This document shows positions 34,356 to 42,898 of a DNA stretch of 64,000 nucleotides, piece after piece. The translations under genes were made by a program, and so were the position numbers. The DNA comes from Enterococcus avium ATCC 14025. GTDB taxonomy: Bacteria; Bacillota; Bacilli; Lactobacillales; Enterococcaceae. Location: assembly GCF_000406965.1 (NCBI RefSeq), contig NZ_KE136357.1, positions 696,317-760,316 of the forward strand, given 5' to 3'. The stretch's first letter is position 1. The number at the start of each line of letters is the position of its first letter. The notes beneath the pieces are model-generated. The model was not told the DNA's origin. It ran no database searches and saw nothing but the letters and a program-made list of their open reading frames with translations.

Positions 34356-34871
34356 TTAGTTTGAATAAGACAGCAACCAATTTTTTACTGCTGTTTCTGA
34401 GCGATCAACTTTTGAACCACGTACAGCTAAACCTGTTTTGATCTCAGCGCCAGAGCATGCCGCCTGCAAATCTTGAATACTTGAACCAAAAGCACTGCCT
34501 TCATGAGTACAGAAAGGATAGATCACCTTATTCTTCCACTCTTGATCCGCTAAAAAAGTCGCAATGATTTGCGGATAAGTGCCCCACCAATTAGGAAAAC
34601 CTAGAAAAATACTATCTACTTGAGTGAAATCAATTGGCAACTTCTCATAATCAATCCGTGCAGAAGCTTGTTTTTCTTTTTCTGCTTGTTGAACCGCCTC
34701 ATCATAGCTTTCTGAATAAGCAATCTTTGACAACAATTCATAACTCTCGATCGCCAACGCGTGACTGATTTTTTCTGCTAGAACGGCTGTATTTCCTTTA
34801 GTAATCCTTTGTTTTGTCCCATTAAGGTAGTTCTCACCAGCTCTTGAAAAATAGATAACTATAGCAGTCAT
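34356..34871 (-). CDS. Flavodoxin-like protein
   Basis: 171 residues with the FMN phosphate loop at the N-terminus (IYFSRAGENYLNGTKQ), FLGFPNWWGTYPQI and FCTHEGSAFGSS as FMN-contacting loops. This is the flavodoxin_4 class found with CMD and cupin genes. First gene of the three-gene operon. Electron-transfer partner unknown. Confidence 0.85.
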   Translation of the reverse strand: MTAIVIYFSRAGENYLNGTKQRITKGNTAVLAEKISHALAIESYELLSKIAYSESYDEAVQQAEKEKQASARIDYEKLPIDFTQVDSIFLGFPNWWGTYPQIIATFLADQEWKNKVIYPFCTHEGSAFGSSIQDLQAACSGAEIKTGLAVRGSKVDRSETAVKNWLLSYSN

Positions 34872-35069
34872 AAGTTCCCTCCTCGTTCACTTTTTTATTC
34901 GCATACGAATCTGGCAAGCTACTCGTTCAATATTCTCTCCAAAAATCAAGAATAAATCTCGTGTCTCTGTAAAACTGTAAAAGCGTAACTCGCAAAAAAA
35001 AACGTACCCTGAACAGCTTCAGAATACGACGGATTTATCACTATGTCTAATACCCATAAAATCATAGTA

Positions 35070-35951
35070 CTATAGCTTAAAAGCATGTTTGAATTGCTTG
35101 ATCAACTCTTGCGCAGCTGGCGTCTGCACTCGTTTTTTCCATACTAAGACACAATTTGTTTTTATACTGGGTTCTAAAGGAATAAAAACCGCATTTTCCA
35201 ATTTCCGATCAGAAATCGCCCCTTCGATCGCCAATGCCACCCCAACTTTGTGATCAACTAACGGCAAAATATTGAAAATCAAATTGTAGTTGCCAACAAT
35301 GTTTAATTGATTGTATGGTATTTTTGCCCATTCTGCTAATAGCTTTTGAACCTCTGATCGTCCAGAACACAAGATTGGCAAACCTTTGATATCTTCCGGA
35401 CGCAGAACGTTTTTATTGGCAATAAATAATTCCTTCGACGCCAAGAAACCCCAATTTTCCGCTCTAGGCAGCCTCAGCATCTCAACCTCATTTAAAACAA
35501 TCGGTTCAATCAAAATAGCCATATCCAATATGCCCTTTTCCAAACGATCCGAGATATCATCACTCGTACCTGTGACCAAATTAAATCGAATCTGAGGATA
35601 ATCACTAATTAACTCTTCCAACATCATCGCCAAAGTATCCGAGTTATCAGCCTCAACGCAGCCAATCGTTATCATCCCGCTGAGTTGTTTGTTGCGTTGG
35701 GCCGAAAAAGCCTGCTCCAGCTTTTCATCCAACGTTAAAATTTCCTCTGCTCGTTCTTTCAAAAAAAGGCCATCCTGAGTCAAACGCAACCGATTTTTCT
35801 CACGATGAAAAAGTGGCGTCCCAACTGTTTCTTCCAATTCTTTGATTTGACGGCTCAAGGTTGGCTGAGTAATATTCAAAATACGCGCTGCCCGTGAAAT
35901 ATTTCCTTCCTGTGCGACTGCCCAGAAGTAACGTAAAAGTCTGATTTCCAT
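35070..35951 (-). CDS. LysR-family transcriptional regulator
   Basis: 293 residues: N-terminal winged helix (GNISRAARILNITQPTLSRQIKELE) and a LysR substrate-binding domain (MITIGCVEADNSDTL). It lies just upstream of, and in the same direction as, the flavodoxin-cupin-CMD genes, a plausible target set. Confidence 0.87.
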   Translation of the reverse strand: MEIRLLRYFWAVAQEGNISRAARILNITQPTLSRQIKELEETVGTPLFHREKNRLRLTQDGLFLKERAEEILTLDEKLEQAFSAQRNKQLSGMITIGCVEADNSDTLAMMLEELISDYPQIRFNLVTGTSDDISDRLEKGILDMAILIEPIVLNEVEMLRLPRAENWGFLASKELFIANKNVLRPEDIKGLPILCSGRSEVQKLLAEWAKIPYNQLNIVGNYNLIFNILPLVDHKVGVALAIEGAISDRKLENAVFIPLEPSIKTNCVLVWKKRVQTPAAQELIKQFKHAFKL

Positions 35952-36026
35952 AATTCGCCTCTGTTTTTTATTTTTCTTTTACTATAACAGAAATTTATTT
36001 CTACGTTTACAAAGCTTTCACACAAA

Positions 36027-36051
36027 ACACCGACGAAAGTTCCGTCGGTGT
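36027..36051 (-). terminator. Terminator of the hexitol PTS operon
   Basis: ACACCGACG pairs with CGTCGGTGT around AAAGTTC, followed on the minus strand by TTTTG. Confidence 0.85.
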
Positions 36052-36056
36052 CGCAA

Positions 36057-37502
36057 TTATTCTTTGTTTTTCGCTTCCACAATCTCATTCACCAGTTCAT
36101 CGATTACCGGATCTTGCAGGTAATTTTTTAGAGTAACGATCTTCATTTGTGGATGAGCTTTTCGTGTACGCTCTTCCAAGTCTTGATGAACAACCACCAT
36201 ATCACTATCCTTTGGCACATCCTCAATCCGATAATTCTTTACTTCAATATCCGTGATGCCGGCTTTTTGCAGTTTCTTCTTGAAGGTCGTGGCGCCCATC
36301 GCACTGCTGCCCATTCCAGCGTCACAGGCAAAGGAAACTTTACTGATGTTTGCTAAGTGCGTACTTTCTGTTTTAGCATTTTCGCCATTCAATAATTCTT
36401 TTCCTTCTGATTTCATAGATTTAGATTTTTGTACAGACTCTTCGAAGCTTTCATCATCATCTGGAGTTTTATCTGCTTTCAAGATTACAGAGGTTACTAA
36501 GAAGGAGACGGCTGTTGCAATAACGACTCCAGCGATTACTCCAAAAAAGTTCCCTTTAGGAGTTAAGGCTAGGTAAGAAAAGATCGAACCAGGACTCGGA
36601 CCAGCAACTAATCCTACGTTAAGTAATTGGAATGTCAGTGTCCCAGCCATTCCTCCAGCAATCATCGCTAAAATAGTAACCGGTTTCATCAATACGTATG
36701 GAAAATACATCTCATGAATCCCGCCTAAGAAGTGAATAATGATCGCTCCCGGAGCGGTCCGTTTTGCCACTTTTTTTCCAAAGAAGGAATACGCAAGCAA
36801 TAAGCCCAATCCAGGTCCAGGATTTGATGCCACCATGAAGTAGATGGATTTTCCGGCTTCTAATGTTTGCTGCATCCCTAATGGATAATACACCCCTTGG
36901 TCAATCACATTATTTAAGAAAAGAACTTTTGCAGGTTCATTGATCAAAGACAGCAACGGCAAGAATCCCGTTGAAACTAAGGCCTCGATCGCATTCGTTA
37001 CGAATTGATTCGCTGATTGGATCGTTGGGCCAACTACTACATAAGACAAGCACATCAATACAAAACCGATAATTCCGATCGAAAAATTGTTAACGACCAT
37101 TTCAAACCCAGCTGGGATTTTGCCATCTAAAAATTTATCGGTCTTTTTCATTACCCAACCACCAAATGGTCCCATGATCATAGCCCCCATAAACATAGGG
37201 ATATCTGCACCAATGATCAAACCAATAGTTCCAATTGTTCCTAATACAGCACCGCGCTGTCCGCCAATCATGCGACCGCCGGTATATGCTAACAATAATG
37301 GCAATAAGTAACTGACTGTTGGGCCGACCAGCTCATTTAACGATTCATTTGGAAACCACCCTGTTGGAATAAATAAGGCCGTCGCGATCCCCCAAGCGAT
37401 GAACGCGCCAATGTTTGGCAACACCATATTCGTCAAGAATCCGCCGAACGCCTGAACTCTGGCACGCATTGATACTTGTTTTCCTTCATTCGTTACATCC
37501 AT
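36057..37502 (-). CDS. mtlA: PTS mannitol-type EIICB
   Basis: 481 residues. IIC occupies about 10-340 (NIGAFIAWGIATALFIP, FLGGIHEMYFPYVLMKP with the GGIHE substrate motif). After a polar linker, the IIB domain shows SFACDAGMGSSAMG with the phospho-Cys. No IIA is fused; it is supplied by the next gene upstream. ATG 37502 with AAGGAG is preferred to GTG 37511. Substrate is mannitol or a similar hexitol. Its start sits five bases after the stop of the 58-codon YG-repeat ORF. Confidence 0.88.
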   Translation of the reverse strand: MDVTNEGKQVSMRARVQAFGGFLTNMVLPNIGAFIAWGIATALFIPTGWFPNESLNELVGPTVSYLLPLLLAYTGGRMIGGQRGAVLGTIGTIGLIIGADIPMFMGAMIMGPFGGWVMKKTDKFLDGKIPAGFEMVVNNFSIGIIGFVLMCLSYVVVGPTIQSANQFVTNAIEALVSTGFLPLLSLINEPAKVLFLNNVIDQGVYYPLGMQQTLEAGKSIYFMVASNPGPGLGLLLAYSFFGKKVAKRTAPGAIIIHFLGGIHEMYFPYVLMKPVTILAMIAGGMAGTLTFQLLNVGLVAGPSPGSIFSYLALTPKGNFFGVIAGVVIATAVSFLVTSVILKADKTPDDDESFEESVQKSKSMKSEGKELLNGENAKTESTHLANISKVSFACDAGMGSSAMGATTFKKKLQKAGITDIEVKNYRIEDVPKDSDMVVVHQDLEERTRKAHPQMKIVTLKNYLQDPVIDELVNEIVEAKNKE

Positions 37503-37507
37503 TTCCT

Positions 37508-37684
37508 TCACTCCTTTTTCATATTAAGGAATTGATTTTTCCCATGAAAAATCAGTTCTATTTTCAAGCCGTATACCATTTCTCTACACCCGCTAAAGCG
37601 TGAAGAGAAACTGGCATCCTTTTTCATATTAAGGAATTGATTTTTCATAGGAAAAATCAATTCTCTTTTCAAGTCGTATACCAT
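37508..37684 (-). CDS. 58-codon ORF spanning a two-unit YG-repeat
   Basis: Reads MVYDLKRELIFPMKNQFLNM, then MKKDASFSSRFSGCRE, then MVYGLKIELIFHGKNQFLNM. The repeat unit is exactly 105 bases (35 codons), so both units are in one frame. Stop at 37508 is five bases from the EIICB start, suggesting coupling. The upstream ribosome binding site is weak. Differences from the 27.7-28.1 kb copies are often synonymous (AAG/AAA, ATC/ATA, CTC/CTG). Confidence 0.45.
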   Translation of the reverse strand: MVYDLKRELIFPMKNQFLNMKKDASFSSRFSGCREMVYGLKIELIFHGKNQFLNMKKE

Positions 37685-37722
37685 TTCTCTAATTACGCTG
37701 AAGTACCGAGAGAAATTGGTAT
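37513..37722 (-). repeat. Tandem hairpin repeat, two 105-base units
   Basis: Units start at 37513 and 37618. Each has a TTTCTCT/AGAGAAA stem and an AATTGATTTTTC/GAAAAATCAATT-type stem around the conserved GTATAC block. They lie between the IIA and EIICB genes, as the longer array does between IIB and EIIC at 27724. Confidence 0.88.
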
Positions 37723-37725
37723 CCT

Positions 37726-38157
37726 TTACTCTTTGACTAAATCCAACAGCTCTTCTTCCGTTTTAACATCAAATAATTTTTGGTACCGATCCTCATCACT
37801 CAACAGCTCACCAAGATTCGCAATTAGATCCAAATGACCATCTGGCGAATCCGAAGAAAGCGTAAAAAATATCTTGACTGGTTCTTCGCCTGGAAACATA
37901 ACGGGTTCCTTCACACGCAGAAACGTCAGTCCGACACCCTTGCTTCCATATTCTGGACGAGCATGGGGCATCGCAACCTGTGGCAAAAGAATAATATAAT
38001 TGCCATTTTCCAACACGTTTTGAATGATCGCCTCAACATAAGCTTTTTCCACGATACCATTGTTCACAAGAGGCTCCGCACCCATTCGAATCGCCTCCTG
38101 CCAAGATTCGATGGTGTCGATAAACATCGTATTCCCTGTTAATTGTTCTTTTAACAT
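37726..38157 (-). CDS. mtlF: PTS mannitol-type EIIA
   Basis: 143 residues of the mannitol/fructose IIA family, with VAMPHARPEYGS holding the phospho-histidine near residue 64 and FFTLSSDSPDGHLDLIANL. Free-standing IIA for the EIICB downstream. Ribosome binding site AGGAGG before ATG 38157. Sits nine bases after the MtlD gene. Confidence 0.87.
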   Translation of the reverse strand: MLKEQLTGNTMFIDTIESWQEAIRMGAEPLVNNGIVEKAYVEAIIQNVLENGNYIILLPQVAMPHARPEYGSKGVGLTFLRVKEPVMFPGEEPVKIFFTLSSDSPDGHLDLIANLGELLSDEDRYQKLFDVKTEEELLDLVKE

Positions 38158-38166
38158 ATGACCCTC

Positions 38167-39306
38167 CTATCCCATTGAATCGTAGGCAACAACTACTTCC
38201 TCTAGCAATTTCCCATCTAAATGAGAAATTGTTTTAATCGTTGCTTCTAAACCTTTTTCTTCAATCAATGCATGTATTTTCTCCGCCTCGGGATCATCTG
38301 AATGGCGATAATGATACCCTGCTGCAATCACTTTCACTCCTGTTTCATAGGGCAAACCCAGTGCCTCAAGCTTTACGACAGGAGCGACTAAACGATCATT
38401 CGGTCCTAATTTTCTGATAGGCGACCCTCCTACACGAGCAATTTCGTCAGACAGTTTTTGATTTTTCTGACGCTTAAGTGTCTTTTCAATGAAGCATTGC
38501 AAATCTGCTGAATCAAATTGATACTTTTGGACAAAATAGGCACTATTCTCTGATAAAAATTGATTCACTATTTTCACTATCTCCACGTTTCGGATCGCCT
38601 CTTGAATCGTTTGATATCCATGTAAGTCTCCTAAATAGGCAATGGCTGCATGAGCAGCGTTGACAATGTACAACTTACGTTCAATATAAGGCTGCATCTC
38701 GTCAATCAAAACCACGTGTTGCAATTTAAACGGTGTTGCAGGGTCTAGCTGCTTGCGATTAATCACCCATTCATAATAGGGTTCAACAACTGCCACAGCT
38801 TTGCCCTCAACAACTTTACCAAGTGATTGCCGATCAATCGCTGTATTGACAAAATAAGCATAGTGATCAAAAACGGTCGCATCTTGTTGAGAAAGAGTCT
38901 CATAGACCGCTTCTTTTAAGATATTACTGGCATTGATAGCATTCTCGTTCGCTAAAATATTGATACTGCGTTTTTGTTTGAAGCGTTCACTCAAACCCTT
39001 GGCAATCGTCGGTGCGATTTTTGCTAAGTTATTCGCACCAACAGAGGTGGTCAAGATGTCTGCATCTTTAATCGCCGCGATGACTTTTTCTGTCTCGGTA
39101 AGACTATTCAAAGCGCTGATTCGGTCAACAAAAACAGTAGTCCCCTGCTCGTCCATGATATCAATTCTATAACCGCCATCCTGATTTAATTGCTGGATCA
39201 ATTCTGCATTTGTATCAACGAAACAAATCTCAAAACCATTTTGATGTAAGAGCTGCCCAATAAATCCGCGTCCAATATTGCCCGCGCCAAAATGTACTGC
39301 TTTCAT
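38167..39306 (-). CDS. mtlD: Mannitol-1-phosphate 5-dehydrogenase family protein
   Basis: 379 residues. N-terminal Rossmann motif MKAVHFGAGNIGRGFIG, central NILANENAINASN and the catalytic region KLYIVNAAHAAIAYLG. It oxidises a hexitol phosphate to a ketohexose phosphate (mannitol-1-phosphate to fructose-6-phosphate in the classic enzyme). ATG 39306 after TAGGTG. The company of a hexuloisomerase and an epimerase makes a hexitol other than mannitol possible. Confidence 0.85.
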   Translation of the reverse strand: MKAVHFGAGNIGRGFIGQLLHQNGFEICFVDTNAELIQQLNQDGGYRIDIMDEQGTTVFVDRISALNSLTETEKVIAAIKDADILTTSVGANNLAKIAPTIAKGLSERFKQKRSINILANENAINASNILKEAVYETLSQQDATVFDHYAYFVNTAIDRQSLGKVVEGKAVAVVEPYYEWVINRKQLDPATPFKLQHVVLIDEMQPYIERKLYIVNAAHAAIAYLGDLHGYQTIQEAIRNVEIVKIVNQFLSENSAYFVQKYQFDSADLQCFIEKTLKRQKNQKLSDEIARVGGSPIRKLGPNDRLVAPVVKLEALGLPYETGVKVIAAGYHYRHSDDPEAEKIHALIEEKGLEATIKTISHLDGKLLEEVVVAYDSMG

Positions 39307-39315
39307 TTCTTTCAC

Positions 39316-39873
39316 CTACTCCAGATTGGCATGATACTGCCATAGACTATGCATATCAATATTCTTTTCCTCTACCATCATCAAAGCGATACTATCACCT
39401 AATAATAGTAGAGATTGTTCAAAGAGACTCGTCATCGGCTGAACCGATGGAACTTCTCCTGACAAAGCCAACTTCGTTTGAACAGGAATTCTTACAAAAA
39501 TATCCGTATACTCCTTCATTGAACTATTTGCATTTGATCCGATGTGAGCCACTGCTGCGCCAAAACTCTTGGCCTTTTTGGCGATTGCTAATGGAAACGA
39601 GCTTTCTCCACTACCAGATCCTACAATCAATAAATCCCTTTCTGTGATGGCAGGTTCAGTAATTTGTCCGACTACTACTGTTTGAACACCTAAGTGAGCT
39701 AAACGTTTGGCAATTCCTTCTAATGAGAGAAGTACACGACCGACGCCTACAAAGAATACTCGCTCCGCTGTTTCAATTGCCTCTAAAAGTTGCTCTACCT
39801 CCTCTGGGGCAATATTGTCTAAAGTCGCAGAGATTTCCTTTGTAATCTTTTGTTCTACACTTTTAAATCCCAC
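39316..39873 (-). CDS. hxlB: 6-phospho-3-hexuloisomerase-like SIS protein
   Basis: 185 residues with a SIS domain: RVFFVGVGRVLLSLEGIAKR, LIVGSGSGESSFPLAIAKKA, VAHIGSNANSS. Length and layout fit HxlB/PHI, which interconverts hexulose-6-phosphate and fructose-6-phosphate. In this operon it may isomerise an unusual ketohexose phosphate. No 3-hexulose-6-phosphate synthase is adjacent, so formaldehyde fixation is unlikely. Confidence 0.75.
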   Translation of the reverse strand: MGFKSVEQKITKEISATLDNIAPEEVEQLLEAIETAERVFFVGVGRVLLSLEGIAKRLAHLGVQTVVVGQITEPAITERDLLIVGSGSGESSFPLAIAKKAKSFGAAVAHIGSNANSSMKEYTDIFVRIPVQTKLALSGEVPSVQPMTSLFEQSLLLLGDSIALMMVEEKNIDMHSLWQYHANLE

Positions 39874-39885
39874 TAGTTTTCCCTC

Positions 39886-40581
39886 CTACTTCACCAACAC
39901 CGCTTTATTTATCGCATCTGTCAATAATTCCCGATTTTTCGTTAGTGTATTTTCTGCAATGAATAGGCTTGTACTTCCTAGCACTAAGTTTGTCGCACCT
40001 GCGGTCAATAAATCTGGGATTGTCGCTAAGGAGACACGGCCGTCCACTTGAATATCAATCGTTAATCCTTGTTCGTCAACTAGCTTACGCAGGTCAGTAA
40101 TTTTTTTCAGTGCGTAAGGAATCTGCTTCTCGGCTTTGTTGGTGGCAAATCCTGGATTGATCAGCATCAAGCATACCCGATCAATTTCTGGCAAGACATA
40201 CTCTAAAACATTCAAGGGTGTCGCCGGATTCAGCGCAATCCCGACTGTTGTTCCGGCATGCTTAATTAATTGAATATACCGATCAACATGCAAGCTAGTC
40301 TCGTGATGAAAGGTAATTCCTTCAACACCGATCTTCAGCATCTCGCCAATAAAAAATTCATTGTCATTCGACATGATATGCACATCGAAATTCATCGAAG
40401 TGATTTCCCGCATCCGTTTAATCGTTTCAATTCCTAATGGCATGCTTGGACTGAACGTTCCGTCAATAACATCGATATGCAACGTATCCATTCCGATTTC
40501 TTCTAATTCATTGATACTCTTTTCCAAATTCACCAAATCTCCGCACATGATTGACGGCGACAAAATAATCCTGCTTTCCAT
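39886..40581 (-). CDS. Ribulose-/allulose-phosphate 3-epimerase family protein
   Basis: 231-residue TIM barrel: SPSIMCGDLVNLEKSI, HIDVIDGTFSPSMPLG, VHIMSNDNEFF, LMLINPGFATNKAE, IQVDGRVSLATIPDL with the metal and catalytic Asp/His residues. The family includes Rpe and AlsE; distance from housekeeping Rpe and the operon context lean to a hexulose-phosphate epimerase such as allulose-6-phosphate 3-epimerase. First gene of the operon. ATG 40581 after AGGAGG. Confidence 0.75.
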   Translation of the reverse strand: MESRIILSPSIMCGDLVNLEKSINELEEIGMDTLHIDVIDGTFSPSMPLGIETIKRMREITSMNFDVHIMSNDNEFFIGEMLKIGVEGITFHHETSLHVDRYIQLIKHAGTTVGIALNPATPLNVLEYVLPEIDRVCLMLINPGFATNKAEKQIPYALKKITDLRKLVDEQGLTIDIQVDGRVSLATIPDLLTAGATNLVLGSTSLFIAENTLTKNRELLTDAINKAVLVK

Positions 40582-40597
40582 AAGCTTCCTCCTGCTG

Positions 40598-40648
40598 TTA
40601 ATACATCGATTTCTCCGGAAAAATCAATGTGATTCGAATGCCGTACAT
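40598..40648 (-). CDS. 16-codon YG-type leader micro-ORF
   Basis: MYGIRITLIFPEKSMY, very close to the operon's predicted transcript start and 16 bases before the epimerase start. Shares YG-x-(K/R)I-x-LIF with the repeats at 27.7 and 37.5 kb; its codons also overlap a GATTTTTCCGGAGAAATC-type hairpin. Weak ribosome binding site. Confidence 0.35.
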   Translation of the reverse strand: MYGIRITLIFPEKSMY

Positions 40649-40665
40649 CCTTCGTTTACACCCTC

Positions 40666-40694
40666 ATTGTAATCGCTTAACAAATACAAGTCAA
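40666..40694 (-). promoter_or_regulatory. Hexitol operon promoter with cre-like site
   Basis: On the minus strand TTGACT (40694-40689), a 17-base spacer, TACAAT (40671-40666). The spacer and -10 contain TGTAATCGCTTAAC (40668-40681, plus strand), 12 of 14 to the cre consensus, so CcpA control is likely. Confidence 0.65.
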
Positions 40695-40696
40695 TA

Positions 40697-40733
40697 CAAA
40701 CATGCACATTTTTTCTTTTTATTTGCGTGTTTA
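40697..40733. promoter_or_regulatory. Candidate DeoR operator
   Basis: CAAACATGCA (40697-40706) and TGCGTGTTTA (40724-40733) form an inverted repeat (8 of 10) with 17 bases between, directly upstream of the operon -35 and divergent from the DeoR gene. Confidence 0.5.
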
Positions 40734-40824
40734 TGCCTGTATGTTCGATTAAACTCATCTGTAATTGACACAAAAACGCATTCATGGCATCATTAACTGG
40801 AAAAAACAAGAAGGAGTGCGCACT

Positions 40825-41574
40825 ATGTTGAAGGAAGAACGTCATCAAAAAATCGTTGATCTGCTAAATATTGAACAAAAAGTCATCGCTAGCGACTTAA
40901 GTCATCGTTTTAATGTATCTGAAGATACGATTCGTCGAGATTTAAAGGAGTTGGATGGTCAAGGACTCTTGAAGCGAGTTCACAGCGGGGCTCTTCGAGT
41001 AGGACCGCCGATTACAGATTTTTCTTATCGAGAAAATGAGCACAATGAACGAAAAAAGGCTCTCGCTCGCAAGGCCTTGCCTTTTATCAAAGAAGATTCA
41101 GTGATTATTATCGATGGAAGCACCACAAATTTAGCACTTGTAAAGGAAATTCCAGTTGATTTTCGTGCAACGATTATTACAAATAGTCCAGCAATTTCTG
41201 TTGAACTCGCGCAACGAGCGAACATTGAGGTGATTAACATTGGAGGAATCTTTTATAAGCAATCCATGATTAACCTTGGTGTGGAGACCTACAAATCGTT
41301 GCAAAAGGTTCGAGCTGATCTTTATGTCATGGGAATTTACAATATTGATATTGAGACAGGCACCAGTGTACCAACTGTACAGGAAGCGGAAATAAAAGCA
41401 CAAATGACACAAGTTTCTACAGAAGTTTTGGGTATGATCACAAATGATAAGTTCGGTACAATCAGTAACGCGATCGTTGGCCCCGTCGATGATTTGAGTT
41501 TCCTGATTTCAGAGGATATTCCTGATAAAGTACGGAAGGAATATAGTAAGAAGAAGTTGCTTTTGATTGACTAG
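40825..41574 (+). CDS. DeoR/GlpR-family transcriptional regulator
   Basis: 249 residues: winged helix MLKEERHQKIVDLL with SEDTIRRDLKEL, then the DeoR sensor domain (IIIDGSTTNLAL, TNSPAISVELAQ). ATG 40825 follows GAAGGAG; the frame extends further up, but through the operator. Divergent from the hexitol operon and the likely repressor of it. Followed by a strong terminator. Confidence 0.87.
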   Translation: MLKEERHQKIVDLLNIEQKVIASDLSHRFNVSEDTIRRDLKELDGQGLLKRVHSGALRVGPPITDFSYRENEHNERKKALARKALPFIKEDSVIIIDGSTTNLALVKEIPVDFRATIITNSPAISVELAQRANIEVINIGGIFYKQSMINLGVETYKSLQKVRADLYVMGIYNIDIETGTSVPTVQEAEIKAQMTQVSTEVLGMITNDKFGTISNAIVGPVDDLSFLISEDIPDKVRKEYSKKKLLLID

Positions 41575-41583
41575 CTTGTAAAT

Positions 41584-41636
41584 AAAAACCATTGAATCAG
41601 AAAGCTACGTGTAGCTTCTGATTCAATGGTTTTTTT
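41584..41636. terminator. Terminator after the DeoR gene
   Basis: AACCATTGAATCAGAAAGC-like 20-base stem with its complement and TTTTTTT tail. Confidence 0.9.
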
Positions 41637-41664
41637 ACTAATAACATTTAAGTTTTTGCGCTAA

Positions 41665-42072
41665 CTAACCTTTTGCCGACACAGTGTCATTTGAATGGGA
41701 AAATATTTCTTGCTCACATTTCTGGATCATCTGATCGTAATTGTCCAGCTTTGTTTCTAAGCGGGCGACGGTAGCATTGATCAGCTGCTGTTTTTCTAGT
41801 AGTTTCTGGCATTCCTCGATTAAAATTTTCTTGCGTTCAACTAACGTGGCATCTCCCAGCTGATATAATTCGGAGTATTTTGCTAAGGAATCAATTGAAA
41901 GCCCAGAATCTCGCATGCATTTGATAAATTCGACCCAGTTTAGGTCCTCTTCTTGAAAATCACGAATTCCAGAGTCATTTCTGGTAATCGGAGGAATTAA
42001 TCCCTCTTTTTCATAATAGCGGATTGTTGCTGGAGTCATTTTAAATTTTGCTGCAGCCTCTGATATGTTCAT
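41665..42072 (-). CDS. MerR-family transcriptional regulator
   Basis: 135 residues: ISEAAAKFKMTPATIRYYEK winged helix, then a coiled-coil dimer region (LEKQQLINATVARLETKLDN). No metal-binding cysteine set. ATG 42072 after AAAGGAGTGG. Last gene after a flavodoxin lipoprotein; probably activates the two 19-bp-spacer promoters at 42810 and 43908. Confidence 0.87.
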   Translation of the reverse strand: MNISEAAAKFKMTPATIRYYEKEGLIPPITRNDSGIRDFQEEDLNWVEFIKCMRDSGLSIDSLAKYSELYQLGDATLVERKKILIEECQKLLEKQQLINATVARLETKLDNYDQMIQKCEQEIFSHSNDTVSAKG

Positions 42073-42163
42073 TTTCTCCACTCCTTTAGTTTGCCAACAC
42101 ATTTAAATCTTAACAGGCTTTGCTCCTATTTTAAACCAGAAACTTCAAATGGTTACCATCGAT

Positions 42164-42781
42164 TTACGGAGCCAACCATTCTTTCACAAGACTCGCCGTT
42201 TGACTTCTATCCGAAGAGGTAATGCCTAATCCTTCACTAAGCGTTGATTGATCCAGTAATTCTCTGTAACGTTCCATAGATTCATTAATAGAACTGCTGC
42301 CACTGGTAAAGAAAGGATAAACTCTCTTTCCCGCTAACTTATTTTCACTGATCCATTTTTCTACTGGTAAGGCCGGTTCACCAAACCAGATCGGTGTTCC
42401 GAGAAAAATACTGTCATAATCAGATAAATCAACGTCTTGTTTTACAATGGTTGGTAATTCTCCTTCTTCCCTTTGAGCTTCCACCACATCTAAAACCTCA
42501 TCATAAACCTCTGGATATGGTTCAACCGTTTCAATTCGCATTAGTTCGCCATTCACTTGTTTTTGAATTTCCTCAGCTACAGCTTTTGTGTTTTCAGTCA
42601 ATGAATAATACACGATCAGTGATTTCCCTATATCTTCGGTTTCCTGATTTTGGTTGGATTCGAGGCTCTCAGATGACTGAACAGCGGACTCACTGGTGTT
42701 CTCCTCATTAGTATTCGTCGCGTTCGAGCCGCATGCACCAAGAAACAAGACAACTGGTAATAACAAAAACAACTTTTTCAT
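42164..42781 (-). CDS. Flavodoxin-domain lipoprotein
   Basis: 205 residues. Signal peptide with lipobox LFLGAC (Cys18 about), a Ser/Asn/Glu-rich linker to about residue 50, then a flavodoxin fold: IVYYSLTENTKAVAEEI, IFLGTPIWFGEPALPVEKW, YPFFTSGSSS. So an FMN protein anchored on the outer face of the membrane. ATG 42781 after GGAGG. Driven by a MerR-type promoter. Such extracytoplasmic flavodoxins may act in quinone or stress redox chemistry; inference. Confidence 0.85.
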   Translation of the reverse strand: MKKLFLLLPVVLFLGACGSNATNTNEENTSESAVQSSESLESNQNQETEDIGKSLIVYYSLTENTKAVAEEIQKQVNGELMRIETVEPYPEVYDEVLDVVEAQREEGELPTIVKQDVDLSDYDSIFLGTPIWFGEPALPVEKWISENKLAGKRVYPFFTSGSSSINESMERYRELLDQSTLSEGLGITSSDRSQTASLVKEWLAP

Positions 42782-42809
42782 AACGCTTACCTCCGTTTGC
42801 TTTAGTTCT

Positions 42810-42840
42810 AGCATACCGGCTAAAGTGCACTTTAAGTCAA
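42810..42840 (-). promoter_or_regulatory. MerR-type promoter of the flavodoxin lipoprotein gene
   Basis: TTGACT (42840-42835), 19-base spacer, TATGCT (42815-42810). The spacer holds CTTAAAGTGCACTTTAG, a perfect dyad around GTGCAC. Confidence 0.7.
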
Positions 42841-42898
42841 GAGACTTTTAAAAAAACTGCATCGAAAAACGACACAGTTTCGCGCGATCTCTTAAGAT

